Shown: piece after piece, positions 63,701 through 64,000 of the stretch
Layout: every line of letters starts with the position of its first letter
Position numbering within the stretch: position 1 is the stretch's first letter
NCBI RefSeq assembly: GCF_001562255.1
Contig: NZ_CP014301.1
Coordinates: 3,866,001-3,930,000, forward strand
Direction: 5' to 3'
Source of the DNA: Bosea sp. PAMC 26642
Lineage (GTDB): Bacteria; Pseudomonadota; Alphaproteobacteria; Rhizobiales; Beijerinckiaceae
Length of the DNA: 64,000 nucleotides
The notes under the pieces: model-generated
Seen by the model: only the letters and a program-made list of their open reading frames with translations
Told to the model about the DNA's origin: nothing
Databases searched by the model: none
Program-made: the position numbers and the translations under genes

Positions 63701-64000
63701 TCTCTTCTACGGGCAGCACATAATCGACAAGACCTGTCGCCACCGCGCTTTGCGGCATGCCCGGCATGGCATGGTGGTCGAATTCAGCTTGCGCGATCGT
63801 CAAGCCGCCGCTTTCCTTGACGGCAGCGAGCCCGGCCGACCCGTCGCTCCCCACGCCCGACAAGATGATCGAAACGGCATTGTCGCCCTGGTCTTTGGCG
63901 AGGGATGCGAAGAAGGAATCGATGGGCCGACGATTTGCCCGTGGTGGCGCGGGTTTGAGAACGCGCAAGTGGCCGGCTTCGATCGTCAAGGTAGCGTCCG
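60753..64000 (-). CDS. CheB-CheR-PAS-HWE histidine kinase fusion, 5'-truncated by window edge
   Basis: At least 1078 aa; the frame runs open past the right edge. Order: the CheB methylesterase C-terminal part (IILSGVGSDGSAGL), CheR methyltransferase (VTEFFRDPEAFHGL, WAPACSTGEEVYSLA, DIISCRNVMIYM), a long Glu/Gln-rich coiled coil (about residues 545-640), two PAS domains, and an HWE kinase with H-box ELDHRVKNILA, HELASNAAKYGSLS and WTESGGPPV. Fusions of this type link receptor-style methylation to phosphotransfer. The response regulator follows directly. Confidence 0.9.
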   Translation of the reverse strand, partial: DATLTIEAGHLRVLKPAPPRANRRPIDSFFASLAKDQGDNAVSIILSGVGSDGSAGLAAVKESGGLTIAQAEFDHHAMPGMPQSAVATGLVDYVLPVEEMAAKLIDYRDHLTRVANRKDGDGTRTDAAEHLATVLSVLRAKTGHDFAKYKIKTVTRRIQRRMQVLQTDSVPAYIKFLREDPGEPELLFRDLLIGVTEFFRDPEAFHGLSAAIAAILDGGAQSLRVWAPACSTGEEVYSLAITIREIIDARGTPVDVQIFGTDIDDKAIEIARTGRYLRTTGISPERLERWFYEDEGAFRPTRQIRGMCIFSVHNVTKDPPFSRLDIISCRNVMIYMDVDLQDRVLRTFHYALKSNGLLFLGLSEGISAHAQLFTLRDKAAHIFQRRDGDAAFPTMPMPSQAPAPNRLAGDLGRESGDRIDRAVRIALARHSPVFLVVDRQSNILRYSGGEVARYLEPSAGVASLSLLSNLRKNLRIAVRTALQSVVQTGEGVVIDNVSVVVEGRQRMLNVIVEPVQNTGGEQVYVVAFQEIRTAAVEPSRAADGSLRSPEAQVADEELRSARAQLHATIGDLETANEEMKSSAEEYQSVNEELQSTNEELQTSKEEMQSINEELQTVNAEMMAKNDLLSILNSDLQNLLDSTQIATIFLDENLRIKNFTPGMADIFSLRENDRGRPLTDIVSLLAYDDLRRDVAKVLRELTVMERELELHDRGATFVMRIRPYRSIERVVDGVVITFIDVTERKDAERARGVSERRFSAIVNQATVGVAETNAAGQFLLTNTAFEKMAGRSAGELQRLRRQDLINSDEAKEITERFNQATGDGQPFEAEYRIRRVDGTTVWVHDSVTVLGDSDGHASSVISVTLGIDERKRAEERAALLLGELDHRVKNILAIVSSIVAQTLKANPSPEAFSETIAGRIAAITRAHSLLTNRGAGSVGTLRDLVDTELEPYQGRDLRIDGPPIALTPKAGLSVAMAIHELASNAAKYGSLSDPKGQLAVSWSVTGSPDRQLRLSWTESGGPPVPGAPARRGFGTTLIERSLGFEFDAEVLRSFPPGGVVCTIVLPFTSEVGELLPAAPTKD

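Overview
The window is GC-rich, densely coded chromosomal DNA of an alphaproteobacterium. Its gene content points to the Hyphomicrobiales, possibly near Bosea. The pointers are an Irr-type iron regulator with matching palindromic boxes, a heme-uptake operon with an IsdG-type heme monooxygenase, homospermidine synthase, an NdvA-like glucan exporter, HWE-kinase signalling and an ethylmalonyl-CoA-pathway hydratase beside sdhCDAB. The genus is an inference; no rRNA or tRNA gene was seen to test it. Two genes run off the ends: a 2-hydroxyacid dehydrogenase on the left and a CheB/CheR/PAS/HWE-kinase fusion on the right.

Layout. 0-6 kb: L,D-transpeptidase and a divergent heme-acquisition locus (hmuTUV leftward; heme monooxygenase and hutX rightward) around an AT-rich region with Irr- and RirA-like boxes. 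6-9.7 kb: DUF1684 protein, flippase, tyrosine phosphatase, pyrophosphatase. 9.7-18.5 kb: central carbon metabolism, with a malyl-CoA thioesterase/lyase-like gene, a DUF429-dehydratase in-frame fusion, an Asp/Glu racemase, mesaconyl-CoA hydratase and sdhCDAB. The sdh operon carries a low-GC vapD gene between sdhA and sdhB. 18.6-26.9 kb: homospermidine synthase, a GpdQ-like phosphodiesterase, a Ugp-like ABC importer without its ATPase, an acetyltransferase, and ornithine decarboxylase behind a long structured leader. 26.9-34.7 kb: glyoxalase, VapBC, OpgG, an Omp19-like lipoprotein, a GNAT enzyme, an AceE/transketolase-like enzyme and a small secreted protein.

34.8-49 kb: a ChaA-type exchanger, HxlR regulator, acyl-CoA dehydrogenase, NdvA-like exporter, MotAB, a HI1419/HI1420-type toxin-antitoxin pair, CAP lipoprotein, DUF3772-MscS channel, an apparently circularly permuted ROK protein, DUF2938 protein and amidohydrolase. 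49-50.5 kb: the iron-storage block irr-bfd-bfr with two palindromic Irr boxes. 50.6-54.2 kb: an EmrAB-type efflux pair and a divergent TetR regulator with two matching operators. 54.2-64 kb: esterase, EamA transporter, asd, an unknown membrane-anchored protein, a cytochrome P450 remnant, and a CheB / response regulator / CheB-CheR-kinase cluster.

The main candidates for unusual biology are vapD inside the sdh operon, the permuted ROK protein, the DUF429-dehydratase readthrough ORF, and a palindromic repeat that has become coding sequence in HmuV. No CRISPR array, prophage, transposase or complete insertion sequence was found.
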